A stretch of 53,727 nucleotides of DNA from Alistipes sp. (GTDB taxonomy: Bacteria; Bacillota; Clostridia; Oscillospirales; Ruminococcaceae), in the NCBI GenBank assembly GCA_023667265.1, contig JAMPAJ010000005.1, positions 1 through 53,727 of the forward strand, in the 5' to 3' direction. Numbering within the stretch: position 1 is the first letter of the stretch; every line of letters begins with the position of its first letter. Below the pieces are notes generated by a model. It searched no databases. It saw nothing but the letters and a program-made list of their open reading frames with translations, and had not been told where the DNA came from. Both the position numbers and the translations under genes were made by a program. Below are positions 24,982-33,565 of this stretch, piece after piece.

Positions 24982-25424
24982 TACAGCGCATCAAAAATAG
25001 GGTTTCAAAAGGGACGGTTGTCCCTTTTGCGAAGTCCAGAGGCAGAGCCTTTGGCGAGGCATGGAGCAGCGCTCCATATCGACGGAACGTCGATGTTATA
25101 CTTTAGGCGCCCTGCAAGGGGTGAATGTCAAAACAGTCCAGTGGACTGTTTTGACAGAGGGGACGCTCTGCAAGAGAGAGCGTCCCCTTAAACTTTCACA
25201 GCAGATTGAAAAAAGGCAGAAAAAATCCTCCCCTTTTATCAGGGAGGAAAATCTCTTCTTGTGAAAAAATAAAAACCGGGAATTTATAAGGGAGCGCCTG
25301 AAGGCATCATCGACGTTCCGTCGATACGGGACTCTGTCCCGTACCCTGCCAAAGGCGCTGCCTCTGGACTCTGCAAAAGGGTCATTGACCCTTTTGAAAC
25401 CCTATTTTGTCGGCTGCGCCGACC
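24975..25424. repeat. hairpin array: inverted duplication of a multi-hairpin module
   Basis: This gene-free stretch holds a chain of about 13 hairpins. The outer parts are inverted copies of one 120-bp module (24993-25115 and 25281-25409), each with CAAAAGGG / CCCTTTTG, AGAGGC / GCCTTT, a variable 7-bp stem and the constant ATCGACG-GAA-CGTCGAT. The variable stem is ATGGAGC-AGC-GCTCCAT in one copy and ACGGGAC-AGA-GTCCCGT in the other: three of seven pairs changed with pairing kept. The centre carries TGTCAAAACAGTCC / GGACTGTTTTGACA (25126-25156), AGGGGACGCTCT / AGAGCGTCCCCT (25158-25188) and TCCTCCC / GGGAGGA (25226-25248). Any of these could end the flanking ATPase and pheT transcripts. Confidence 0.85.
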
Positions 25425-25434
25425 TTGGTTCTAT

Positions 25435-27891
25435 TTACGCTCTCAGCTCCGCTCCGATAGCTGCAAGAGCCTTCAATGCCTTCTTCATTGCACCGTCAGC
25501 CTGCTCGTCAGTAAGCGTACCCTCGTGTGAACGCATGGAAATAGAATATGAAACGGACTTCTTGCCGTCCTCTATCTGTTTGCCCTTATATACGTCGAAG
25601 AGCGTTACCTTTTCAAGTATCTTGCCGACTCCGCTGCGGATAGCCTTTTCCAGATCTGCAACCGGCACTTCGTCGTCAACAATAAGGCTCAGGTCTCTTG
25701 TCGTAGCCGGGAATTTAGGAAGCGGACTGTAGGTTATCTTATCCAGCGCTGCCGCCATAAGCTCAGGGATATTCAGCTTAGCCGCATAGGTCTTAACGCC
25801 CAGCTCGTAGTTATCCTGTACCTCCGGGTGGATCTCGCCCATAATTCCAAGGTGTGCGCCGTCCTTGAGGATAACTGCGCTTCTGCCCGGATGGAACGCG
25901 TATTTTTCGTCAAACACATCGCAGTCAGCCGCACGTACAAATTCTACTCCGTCGACCTTTATCTCGGCAAATATCTGCTCGACCATGCCCTTGAGCACGT
26001 AGAAATCAGCGTCGCCGCCGTACATTCCGATAGTAAGTCTCTGGGGCTCGTCGGGAAGCGAATACTTGTACATATGCTTCTTTTCGCCGCTGCTTGCAAG
26101 GGTATCGCCGTTGATGTAGGGCTTCTCCTCAGACGCCGGGATATACTCCTTGGCGATCTCAAACAGACAGGCTTTTTCATTTCTGTTGTTATAGTTGAAA
26201 GACAGAACGTCCAGCATTGACGGCAGAGTCGAGGTCCTCATCACGCTCGTGTCCTCGCCGAGAGGATTTACAATGCGGACAACGTTACGCAGTCTGCTGT
26301 CCTGGGGAAGTCTTATCTTATCGAAATATCTTGGTGAAACGAAGGAATATGTTGCGATCTCATATCCGCCGAGTGCCGATGCCGCATTTCTCAGGGTGCG
26401 GACAAACTTCTGCTCCTCTGTAAACTCAGCCTTTGCCACACCGCGGAAATCAGTTGTGGGGATGTTATTGTAGCCGTAAATTCTGGCAACCTCCTCCGCA
26501 ATGTCGGCAGGACGCTCAATGTCGATACGGAACGAGGGTGAAATGACCTTTCCGTCCTCAACGACAAAGCCGAGACGGTTCAGATAGCCGACCATGTCAG
26601 CCTCGGGAATATTTGTTCCAAGGAAGCTGTTTATCCACTCCGGGTCAAAATCAACAACAACAGGAGTCTTATCCGTATAGTCGCAGTCGATAACAGTGTT
26701 CAGCACCTCGCCTGCACCAAGAAGCTCTACAAGCTCAAATGCACGTTTGAGGCAGGTCATGGAGATAAGTCTGTCCACGCCCTTTTCATAGCGTGAGGAA
26801 GCGTCGGATTTCAGTCTCAATGCCTTTGATGTGCGGCGAACCTGCGTCGGCTCGAAATATGCGGACTCAAAAACGACTGTCGTCGTATCATCCATGATGC
26901 CGCTGTACTCGCCGCCCATAATTCCGGCAACAGCAACAGGCTTCTTCTCATCGGCAATAACCAGCATATTGTCGTCAAGTTCGCGCTCCACGCCGTCGAG
27001 AGTCATTATTTTCTCGCCCTTTACGGCATTGCGGACGTTGATGTGCGCGCCTTCAACATATCTCAGGTCGAAAGCGTGCATAGGCTGACCATATTCAAGC
27101 ATAACATAGTTTGTGATGTCAACAAAATTATTTATCGGACGGACGCCGCTTGCACGGAGTCTCTCACGCATCCATCTCGGAGACGGTCCTATCTTAACGT
27201 TTTTAACGATACCTGCACAGTATCTCTGGCATTTTTCCGTATTGTGGATATCCACCTTCAGCATAGAATCAATGTCGCCGTCAACGCCCTTGAACTCCGG
27301 AGCTTTCACATTCAGTGGAAGTCCGTAGGCAGCGGCTGTCTCTCTTGCAAGACCAACTACGCTGAGGCAGTCAGGGCGGTTTGAAGTGATCTCGAACTCA
27401 ACAGATGTATCGTCGAGACCGATCGCGGAGCAGATATCCTGTCCTATTTCGCAGTCCTCCTGCATGATAAAAATTCCGTCCTCGATAGCGTAGGGGAAAT
27501 CGCGCTTGTCAAGTCCCAGCTCTCCCAGCGAGCAGAGCATACCGTTCGACGCAACGCCGCGGAGCTTGCCTTTCTTTATCTTGATCCCGCCGGGAAGGGT
27601 CGAGCCGTCGAGAGCAACAGGGATAATATCGCCTGCGTTTACATTTGATGCGCCTGTCACGATCTGAACAGGCTCTTCCTTGCCCACCTCTACCTGGCAG
27701 ACCACAAGATGATCGGAATTTTCGTGAGGCACAACTGAAAGGATCTTTCCCACAACAACGTTGGATATCTCCTTACCCTCGACCTCATAACATTCAACCT
27801 TCTGTCCCGCCATTGTAAGCGCATGGCAGTATTCTTTTATGGGCATATCGGCTTTTACGTAGTCGCCCAGCCATTTCATAGATAGATTCAT
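25435..27891 (-). CDS. pheT: phenylalanyl-tRNA synthetase beta subunit
   Basis: Beta chain of the alpha2-beta2 enzyme that charges tRNA-Phe; it carries editing and tRNA binding. 818 residues: N-terminal EMAP-like tRNA-binding domain about 40-150, B3/B4 editing domain (NRPDCLSVVGLARE and EVEIT-type segments) about 160-370, B5 domain about 400-470, catalytic-like core, and a C-terminal FDX-ACB domain (KFPATTRDLSLIV, SYSISMRSHEGTLTDEQ). Twenty bases after pheS in the same T-box transcript. Its stop lies 11 bases from the hairpin array. Confidence 0.97.
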   Translation of the reverse strand: MNLSMKWLGDYVKADMPIKEYCHALTMAGQKVECYEVEGKEISNVVVGKILSVVPHENSDHLVVCQVEVGKEEPVQIVTGASNVNAGDIIPVALDGSTLPGGIKIKKGKLRGVASNGMLCSLGELGLDKRDFPYAIEDGIFIMQEDCEIGQDICSAIGLDDTSVEFEITSNRPDCLSVVGLARETAAAYGLPLNVKAPEFKGVDGDIDSMLKVDIHNTEKCQRYCAGIVKNVKIGPSPRWMRERLRASGVRPINNFVDITNYVMLEYGQPMHAFDLRYVEGAHINVRNAVKGEKIMTLDGVERELDDNMLVIADEKKPVAVAGIMGGEYSGIMDDTTTVVFESAYFEPTQVRRTSKALRLKSDASSRYEKGVDRLISMTCLKRAFELVELLGAGEVLNTVIDCDYTDKTPVVVDFDPEWINSFLGTNIPEADMVGYLNRLGFVVEDGKVISPSFRIDIERPADIAEEVARIYGYNNIPTTDFRGVAKAEFTEEQKFVRTLRNAASALGGYEIATYSFVSPRYFDKIRLPQDSRLRNVVRIVNPLGEDTSVMRTSTLPSMLDVLSFNYNNRNEKACLFEIAKEYIPASEEKPYINGDTLASSGEKKHMYKYSLPDEPQRLTIGMYGGDADFYVLKGMVEQIFAEIKVDGVEFVRAADCDVFDEKYAFHPGRSAVILKDGAHLGIMGEIHPEVQDNYELGVKTYAAKLNIPELMAAALDKITYSPLPKFPATTRDLSLIVDDEVPVADLEKAIRSGVGKILEKVTLFDVYKGKQIEDGKKSVSYSISMRSHEGTLTDEQADGAMKKALKALAAIGAELRA

Positions 27892-27911
27892 TTTATCTCT
27901 TCCTCCCTAAA

Positions 27912-28940
27912 TCAGAACTGCTCTAAGAATCTCACGTCGTTCTCATAGAGGAGACGGAGATCGTTGATGTCATAGCGTCCCATAACCATTCGCTCCAGAC
28001 CAAGTCCGAAAGCAAAACCGCTGTATACCGAGCTGTCGATGCCGCAGTTTTCAAGCACCTTCGGATGAACCATGCCTGCGCCGAGAAGCTCGATATAGCC
28101 CTCGTCCTTGCACATTGAACAGCCGCAGCCGCCGCAGTTGAAGCAGCTTATATCGACCTCGCAGGAAGGCTCCGTAAAGGGGAAGTGATGAGGACGGAAA
28201 CGAAGCTTGCAGTCATTGCCGTAAAGCTTCTTCATAAGCATTTCAAGAGTGCCTTTGAGGTCGCTCATGGTGATGCCCTTATCAACGACAAGTCCCTCTA
28301 TCTGGTGGAACAGAGGCGAATGTGTTGCGTCAACGGCGTCTGAACGGAAAACTCGTCCGGGAGAAATTATACGGATAGGCGGCTTCTGTGTCTCCATAAC
28401 GTGAACCTGTACGGAGGACGTCTGAGTGCGGAGGAGAACTGTTTCATCTGTTCCCTCGATGTAGAAGGTATCCTGAGTATCTCTTGCCGGATGATCCGGG
28501 GGAAGATTAAGCGCCTCGAAAACGTGATAATCGTCATCGACCTCGGGGCCGTCGGCAATGTCGAAGCCCATGCCCATGAAGATCTCGCGGATCTCGTTCT
28601 CCACCTTTGTGAGAGGGTGAAGCTTGCCCATGGGAGCAGTTTTTCCCGGAAGCGTGATGTCGATCGTCTCCGCCTTGAGCTGTGCAGCTCTTGCGTCAGC
28701 CTTGAGAGCTGTGATCTTGCCGCTGAGAGCCTCTTCTATCTCGCTGCGCACCTGATTTGCAAGCTGTCCGATAACCGGTCTCTCCTCCGGGGAAAGCTTG
28801 CCCATTTGCTTCAGAATTGCCGTAAGCTCGCCTTTTTTTCCGAGAAATCGTATTCTCAGATCGTCAAGCGCCTTGATGTCTGTGCAGGAATCAAGCTCCT
28901 GCATCGCCGTTTCTTTGATTTTTTCAAGCTGTTCTTTCAA
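27912..28940 (-). CDS. pheS: phenylalanyl-tRNA synthetase alpha subunit, TTG start
   Basis: Catalytic chain. About 342 residues with an N-terminal coiled coil (LEKIKETAMQELDSC) and the class II core: motif 2 region around RTQTSSVQ and ISPGRVFRSDAVDATHSP, FRPHHFPFTEPS, and motif 3 GFAFGLGLERMVMGRY. TTG at 28940 is preferred because AGGAG is eight bases upstream; a GTG at 28949 overlaps the ribosome site. An unusual feature is a CFNCGGCGCSMC cluster at about 255-266, as in many bacterial PheS. Confidence 0.96.
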   Translation of the reverse strand: MKEQLEKIKETAMQELDSCTDIKALDDLRIRFLGKKGELTAILKQMGKLSPEERPVIGQLANQVRSEIEEALSGKITALKADARAAQLKAETIDITLPGKTAPMGKLHPLTKVENEIREIFMGMGFDIADGPEVDDDYHVFEALNLPPDHPARDTQDTFYIEGTDETVLLRTQTSSVQVHVMETQKPPIRIISPGRVFRSDAVDATHSPLFHQIEGLVVDKGITMSDLKGTLEMLMKKLYGNDCKLRFRPHHFPFTEPSCEVDISCFNCGGCGCSMCKDEGYIELLGAGMVHPKVLENCGIDSSVYSGFAFGLGLERMVMGRYDINDLRLLYENDVRFLEQF

Positions 28941-28971
28941 AATTATCACTCCTAATTTTTTGTCAAATCAT

Positions 28972-28999
28972 AAAAAAAGCCTTATCCCGACAGGACAAG
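28972..28999 (-). terminator. T-box terminator before pheS
   Basis: Minus-strand stem CTTGTCC (28999-28993) / GGATAAG (28987-28981), then GC and seven T (28978-28972). It would form when uncharged tRNA-Phe is scarce. Confidence 0.85.
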
Positions 29000-29213
29000 A
29001 CCTACTTGCATAACCACCCGTTCGTAGGAGCCGACACTCCCCTGTCCTTAACGCAGACCTGCGTCCATGCCTACAGGACGAACCACCGTCTTTCAGCACA
29101 GCCTCTCGTGAGTGAACTTCGACCCGTATCCTCATAAGGCGCTTCCACCAAACGCACCTCTCTCTGTCTGAATATTCCGGACCTACTCTCTCAGTCATCA
29201 AGTTTTGCAGCAT
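28972..29213 (-). promoter_or_regulatory. T-box riboswitch, phenylalanine-specific
   Basis: About 240-nt leader of pheST. On the minus strand: stem I features (CTGAGAGAGTAG, AGAGAGAGGTGCG, TTGGTGGAAGCGCC), a specifier region CGAAG-TTC-ACTC where TTC is a phenylalanine codon, an intermediate hairpin region, a T-box-like GGGTGGTTATGC at 29019-29008, and the terminator. The UGGU element pairs with the ACCA end expected of tRNA-Phe. The T-box core departs somewhat from the usual AGGGTGGTACCGCG. Confidence 0.88.
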
Positions 29214-29219
29214 ACACCT

Positions 29220-29248
29220 ATTATACCAGCATCTGAAAAAAAAATCAA
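29220..29248 (-). promoter_or_regulatory. promoter of the pheST T-box leader
   Basis: Minus strand TTGATT (29248-29243), 17-base spacer, TATAAT (29225-29220), placing the start near 29213. Confidence 0.75.
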
Positions 29249-29277
29249 GGGTTTTTTTAAAATTTTCTTTCAAGGGA

Positions 29278-29306
29278 TTGAAATTTGACAAAAAATGTGG
29301 TATTAT
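29278..29306 (+). promoter_or_regulatory. promoter of the 29343 gene
   Basis: TTGAAA (29278-29283), 17-base spacer, TATTAT (29301-29306), divergent from the pheST promoter. Confidence 0.6.
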
Positions 29307-29342
29307 TTAAGTGTGAAGTAAATATTTTTTAAGGAGAATAAA

Positions 29343-29876
29343 ATGGATAGCTTTTACGAACAGCCCTTTATAAAAAAACAGCCTACAGGAAGCGAGAGAA
29401 TGAAAAACATGGCGTTACTCGTGGGAGGAATGCTCGTCACGCTGCTTCTTGCCGTCGGAGGAATACTCATGCTTGGAAAAGGCTTTATCACCTTTATCAT
29501 GCTTATTCTTGCAGCTGCGGCAGGATACGGCACGTTCTTCATGTTCCGCAATACGAAGGTAGAGTATGAATACACCTTTACCAACGGCGATCTGGACATC
29601 GACAAAATTATCGCACAGTCAAGCCGCAAGCCTATGATAAGCGTTCAGGTGAGCAAGTTCACTGATTTCGGCAAATACGGCGACGACACTCCGGAGGAAT
29701 CCTCAGATATGACCGTTGTCATGGCTACGGACAATATCGCATCTCACGAATATTACGCTGATTTTCCCCATGAGGACTACGGAAACACACGGCTTGTTTT
29801 CGCACCGGACGAGAAAATGCTGGACTGCATTAAAAATAGCCTGCATCCGGCTCTAAAAAATAAGATCAACGTCTGA
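29343..29876 (+). CDS. two-helix membrane protein with a soluble beta domain
   Basis: 177 residues. A cytoplasmic N-terminus (about 1-22), two membrane helices (about 23-43 and 47-67) with a short turn, then a soluble domain of about 110 residues with VEYEYTFTNGDLDIDKI, MISVQVSKFTDFG and TRLVFAPDEKMLDCIKNSLHP. This layout resembles clostridial DUF6106-type proteins; I recall the family only loosely and know no function. AAGGAG precedes the ATG. It lies 39 bases before nnr and may share its transcript. Confidence 0.75.
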   Translation: MDSFYEQPFIKKQPTGSERMKNMALLVGGMLVTLLLAVGGILMLGKGFITFIMLILAAAAGYGTFFMFRNTKVEYEYTFTNGDLDIDKIIAQSSRKPMISVQVSKFTDFGKYGDDTPEESSDMTVVMATDNIASHEYYADFPHEDYGNTRLVFAPDEKMLDCIKNSLHPALKNKINV

Positions 29877-29915
29877 TCTCACATCAATGATCTGACGGAA
29901 AAGGAGTGATACTGA

Positions 29916-31622
29916 ATGAAGATCGTAACGACCAAACAAATGGCAAAGGTGGAACAGCAAGCCGAAAAGCTCGGATATCCGCCGAGGACGCTGATGCAGA
30001 ATGCCGGAAAAAAGCTGGCGGAGCGCATAATGGAAATTACCGCCAGGGAGGGAAACTCCCCGGAAAATACAAGCGTTACCTTTCTTGCAGGCAGCGGAAA
30101 CAACGGCGGAGACTGCTTTGCGGCGGCGTATATCCTGGTCTACAGAGGCTATAGCGTTACTGTCGTAAATCTGGTAAACGAACCGTCTACCGATATTGCA
30201 AGGGAGTGCTTTGCGGCTCTTCCGGATAGGGTGAAGATAATTACGGGTTATCGCAGTGAAAATATCGAGGCCGCTATCGAGGCTGCCGAGCTGGATTACA
30301 TGACTATCCAGGACAGAGACGTTTCAAAGCTGAAGGGAAAAAAGGAGCTTTCCGCGGTGGAGAAAATTCTTCTCCGCGAAAAACAGCGTATGACCGAGGT
30401 TCGCAGCGCCATTATCTCTGCGGATATCCTCGTTGACGGAGTTTTCGGCACGGGCTTCCACGGACAGCTTGAAAAAGACCTTATGGCGATTTTTTCCATT
30501 GGAACAGGCGCTTATAAGATCGCAGTGGATATCCCGAGCGGCGGCGACGGCTCAAAGGGAACCGTCTCTCCCGGCTGCTTCAAGGCTGACGAGACTCTTT
30601 GCCTTGGCTGTCTGAAATTCGGTATGACTCAGTATCCGCTGAAAAAATTATGCGGAAACATCACTGTTGCTGACATAGGCATCCCAAAAGAAGCATACGA
30701 TGTAATAGGCAGTGAACACGGCTACTACCGGCTTGAGAGAAACAGCCTTGCAGGATTTCCGCCGAAAAGAGAGCGGGACGCTCACAAGGGAGTTTTCGGC
30801 ACAGTCCTTGTTATCTCCGGCAGTTCGTCAATGCGCGGCGCAGCGGCATTTGCGGCTCTCGGCGCGCTGAAAAGCGGCGCAGGTATCGTAAAGGTCGCCT
30901 CTGTGGAAAAGTGCATCGACACGATATCAGTTCTTGCTCCGGAGGCAACTTATATCGAAATGGAAGCCGACGACTATGGCTTCATGCTCTTCGACAGCAG
31001 CAAGGACGCGCTGAAAGACGCAATGGATAAGGCAGACGCGGTTGTTATCGGCTCGGGAATGGGCGTTACAAACGATACTATGGAGATCGTGCGGTTTGTT
31101 ATGGCAAATTCCCCTGTTCCCGTTGTCGCCGATGCGGACGCCGTTAACTGCATTGCCAGGGATATTGAGATACTGACAAACCGGAGATCCGACGTTATCA
31201 TTACTCCTCATCCCGGCGAAATGGCAAGACTGCTTAACTGCGATGCGGCAATGATAAACGAAAACCGCATTATGGTTGCAGAGAAGTACGCCGAAAAGTA
31301 CGGTATCACCGTAGTTTTAAAGGGCGCGGGAACTATAGTCTCCGACCGCCACAGCACTGCTGCAAACCACACCGGAAACGCAGGAATGAGCAAGGGCGGC
31401 AGCGGCGATATCCTTTCGGGAATCATAGGCTCGGCAGTTGCACAGGGATTTTCGCCCTACGACGCAGCCTGTGCCGGAGTTTATATGCACGGACTTGCCG
31501 GGGACGCTGCGGCTGAAAAGCTGGGTCAGGAGGCAATGCTTCCCAGAGATGTCATAGACTGTCTCTCCGATGCATTCAGGATACTTAAAGAAAAACAGAG
31601 CGAAAATAACTCTGAGTTGTAA
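29916..31622 (+). CDS. nnr: bifunctional NAD(P)H-hydrate epimerase / ADP-dependent dehydratase
   Basis: Repairs hydrated NAD(P)H. The N-terminal YjeF-type epimerase (about 1-225) shows RTLMQNAG, FLAGSGNNGGDCFAAA and DGVFGTGFHG; the C-terminal ribokinase-like dehydratase (about 265-560) shows GVFGTVLVISGSSSMRGAAA, VVIGSGMGV, ADADAVN, ITPHPGEMARLL and GNAGMSKGGSGDILSGI. At 568 residues it is longer than the usual 500-520. Much of the excess is a charged insert (about 115-165: DRDVSKLKGKKELSAVEK, ILLREKQRMTEVR) within the epimerase domain. AAGGAGTGAT precedes the ATG. Confidence 0.95.
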   Translation: MKIVTTKQMAKVEQQAEKLGYPPRTLMQNAGKKLAERIMEITAREGNSPENTSVTFLAGSGNNGGDCFAAAYILVYRGYSVTVVNLVNEPSTDIARECFAALPDRVKIITGYRSENIEAAIEAAELDYMTIQDRDVSKLKGKKELSAVEKILLREKQRMTEVRSAIISADILVDGVFGTGFHGQLEKDLMAIFSIGTGAYKIAVDIPSGGDGSKGTVSPGCFKADETLCLGCLKFGMTQYPLKKLCGNITVADIGIPKEAYDVIGSEHGYYRLERNSLAGFPPKRERDAHKGVFGTVLVISGSSSMRGAAAFAALGALKSGAGIVKVASVEKCIDTISVLAPEATYIEMEADDYGFMLFDSSKDALKDAMDKADAVVIGSGMGVTNDTMEIVRFVMANSPVPVVADADAVNCIARDIEILTNRRSDVIITPHPGEMARLLNCDAAMINENRIMVAEKYAEKYGITVVLKGAGTIVSDRHSTAANHTGNAGMSKGGSGDILSGIIGSAVAQGFSPYDAACAGVYMHGLAGDAAAEKLGQEAMLPRDVIDCLSDAFRILKEKQSENNSEL

Positions 31623-31656
31623 AATCAAGACTAATAAAAAACGGATGTTAAAAGTC

Positions 31657-31819
31657 AGAACTTGTTATCATAGGATCTGTGCGTGGATTTTTGAGCATAA
31701 TTCTGTCGAGTGCAAGGCGAAAAAGTGAAAGCATACTGTCGTATGGTTAACTTTTTCAACGCAGCAATCGGAATAATTTGCCAAAAAGACGCGTGCAATA
31801 TCCTATGATAACAAGTTCT
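31657..31819. mobile_element. MITE-like palindromic element after nnr
   Basis: A 163-bp element with perfect 20-bp terminal inverted repeats AGAACTTGTTATCATAGGAT (31657-31676, complement 31800-31819). The interior is also self-complementary at roughly three bases in four, including an AAAAAGT / AACTTTTT hairpin. It encodes no protein and is unrelated in sequence to the elements at 16032 and 45371. Confidence 0.75.
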
Positions 31820-31846
31820 TATACTTAAACACAAGAGGTGCTTATT

Positions 31847-32446
31847 ATGAAAAAACTTTTATCATCCGTTTTGGTATTTGTTATGATCTTTTGCCTGGCA
31901 AGCTGCTCTCTGCCGGTGAAAGCTCCCGGCTCAAAGGGAAAAAGGGACAACAGCCTTAACAGTCAGTTTACATCGCAAATGACCGTATGTCTTGAAAAGC
32001 TTGTCGCCGAGGGCACAGTCTCACGGTTCGGCGACGGTCTTTGGGAGGCGGAATTTGAATCCCCCGGCACTCTCAGCGGAGTCAAGCTCTCCTTCGCCGA
32101 CGGAAATGTCACCGCAAGCTATAAGGGTCTCAGCTTCTCTGTTCCAAGGTCGGCTATCCCTGTAAAGGCTATGCTTGTAAATCTCATGGACGCCGTGGAT
32201 TCGGCTGCACGCGAAGCTCAGCTTACCGGTACGGAAAAGGACGGCGTTTTCGAGATAACCGGCGAGCTTGAGGGCGGCGGCTATACTCTCTCCGTTGATT
32301 CCGACGGAAATATTTGCAGCTTTGAAATGCCCAATAATCTGCTGAAAATGACGTTCACTGAGGTGAAAGCCTCCGCAGCACCGAAAACCGAGACCACTCT
32401 TCCAGCCGAGGAGACTACGGAAGAGGTCACCGAGGGTGAGGCTTAG
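31847..32446 (+). CDS. lipoprotein of unknown function
   Basis: 199 residues from the ATG at 31847 (GAGGTG upstream). Lipoprotein signal with lipobox LASC (Cys about 21), then a domain of about 150 residues with regular beta segments (LWEAEFESPGTLSGVKLSF, VTASYKGLSFSVPRSAIP, DGVFEITGELEGGGYTLSV) and a Thr/Glu-rich tail (TTLPAEETTEEVTEGEA). Membrane-anchored outside the cell. The fold is probably beta-rich and lipid- or protein-binding; I do not recognise the family. Its last four bases overlap the convergent metalloprotease-like gene. Confidence 0.8.
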   Translation: MKKLLSSVLVFVMIFCLASCSLPVKAPGSKGKRDNSLNSQFTSQMTVCLEKLVAEGTVSRFGDGLWEAEFESPGTLSGVKLSFADGNVTASYKGLSFSVPRSAIPVKAMLVNLMDAVDSAAREAQLTGTEKDGVFEITGELEGGGYTLSVDSDGNICSFEMPNNLLKMTFTEVKASAAPKTETTLPAEETTEEVTEGEA

Positions 32447-33561
32447 GCTGGAAAGTAATAATCCAGCAGCAGATCAACTATTCTCGTGTAGCTCCTGATG
32501 CCGTCCTCCACGCCGTTTATCTTCATGCTTGTGTCAGCGGCAGCATCCGAAACTGCGTCTACTGTCTCCGTTGGAATGATCTCCTTTTCGGCATTTTCCT
32601 CCCAGTAATTATCGGGGAGAAACCTGAACCAGTCGTTCTGAACCTCCGCAGAAATAGCGTCTGTCATTTCATAGGCAGAAACGATCTCGTTTTCGTATAT
32701 CTGATTATGGACATATTCAAGCGCGCTGATATATCCGCTGTACTGCATCTGCGGATCATCGCTTCCGGTGGTGGCTATAAAGGATATGAAATTGCACTCG
32801 TCCTCCTGCATGAAGCCTTTCAGATGTGAGTACTCATGGCAGATGACCTCCGGCTTTATCTCGTTGATCATATCGCTGTTATAGGTAGCTTCCATCGAAA
32901 ACGGAAAATACATACCCGATGTACTTGTCTGGCTCATAAAAAAGGAGAACATGATCGGCTTCGGGCGCGGATAGTAGCCTCTGAGCTGGGGATACTTCTC
33001 AGACGCCCTTTCCATAGCCTTTTTACACTCCTGCTCCACCTCTATGTCCAGGGCAAAACGATTTTTCTCGTCTCTCGGTACTTCCAGGGCAAGGATATTG
33101 CACTTTTCTATCAGCATGGCGTAAAGCTGTTTAAGCTGCTCATTGTCGTGCTCCGAGGCTGTAAAAAAGCGTTCGGAAAAACGCGTGCAGCCATAAAGCG
33201 AAAAGCAGTTCAGAGCCTCAGTGCTGAATATGAACGTAAGTATCCAAAGGGCTGCCGTGAGCGATACCGCCGCTGTCTGTCTGCGCCGCTTTTTGGCGAA
33301 AATCAGCATCAGCAGCACTACAGGTATGCCTATCAGCACAATAAGTATAAACGCTATTATCATAAGCTCGCCCAGAGAAACCGGAAGAAAACTGCTAATA
33401 AAGGCGTAGGGCGTTGAGATTACCGGGAAAATATAGTCGGCGTAAAAATCGGCAGCCGGCCTGAAAAGCCTGCATATAAGAACCAATATCGCCGAAGCTG
33501 CCAATATTATCAAAGGGATAAGATAACGCTTTCTTATCCCCTTTTTTTCTGCACCTCTCAT
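32443..33561 (-). CDS. membrane protein with HExxH motif (DUF3810-like metalloprotease)
   Basis: 372 residues. Basic N-terminus, then predicted helices about 13-32, 65-90 and 98-115, followed by an extracytoplasmic domain with CHEYSHLKGFMQEDECNFI: HEYSH matches the zinc-protease HExxH motif, and a downstream Glu (EDE) could be the third ligand. The segment MSQTSTSGMYFPFSMEATYN and this motif fit the DUF3810 family, predicted membrane metallopeptidases. Last gene of the 12-kb operon, four bases after the BIG2-dockerin gene. Substrate unknown; a role in trimming neighbouring surface proteins is inference. Confidence 0.82.
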   Translation of the reverse strand: MRGAEKKGIRKRYLIPLIILAASAILVLICRLFRPAADFYADYIFPVISTPYAFISSFLPVSLGELMIIAFILIVLIGIPVVLLMLIFAKKRRRQTAAVSLTAALWILTFIFSTEALNCFSLYGCTRFSERFFTASEHDNEQLKQLYAMLIEKCNILALEVPRDEKNRFALDIEVEQECKKAMERASEKYPQLRGYYPRPKPIMFSFFMSQTSTSGMYFPFSMEATYNSDMINEIKPEVICHEYSHLKGFMQEDECNFISFIATTGSDDPQMQYSGYISALEYVHNQIYENEIVSAYEMTDAISAEVQNDWFRFLPDNYWEENAEKEIIPTETVDAVSDAAADTSMKINGVEDGIRSYTRIVDLLLDYYFPA

Positions 33562-33565
33562 CGTC

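Noticed and set aside
24840-25264. 88- and 67-codon frames over the hairpin array
   Set aside because: They translate hairpin stems; base pairing, not coding, is the conserved property.
24975-25424. CRISPR array
   Set aside because: Repeats are inverted and of several kinds, with no regular direct repeat-spacer pattern and no cas genes in the window.
28968-29291. 107-codon frame in the pheS leader
   Set aside because: It spans the T-box stem I, specifier and terminator and its promoter; the RNA structure explains the conservation-like features.
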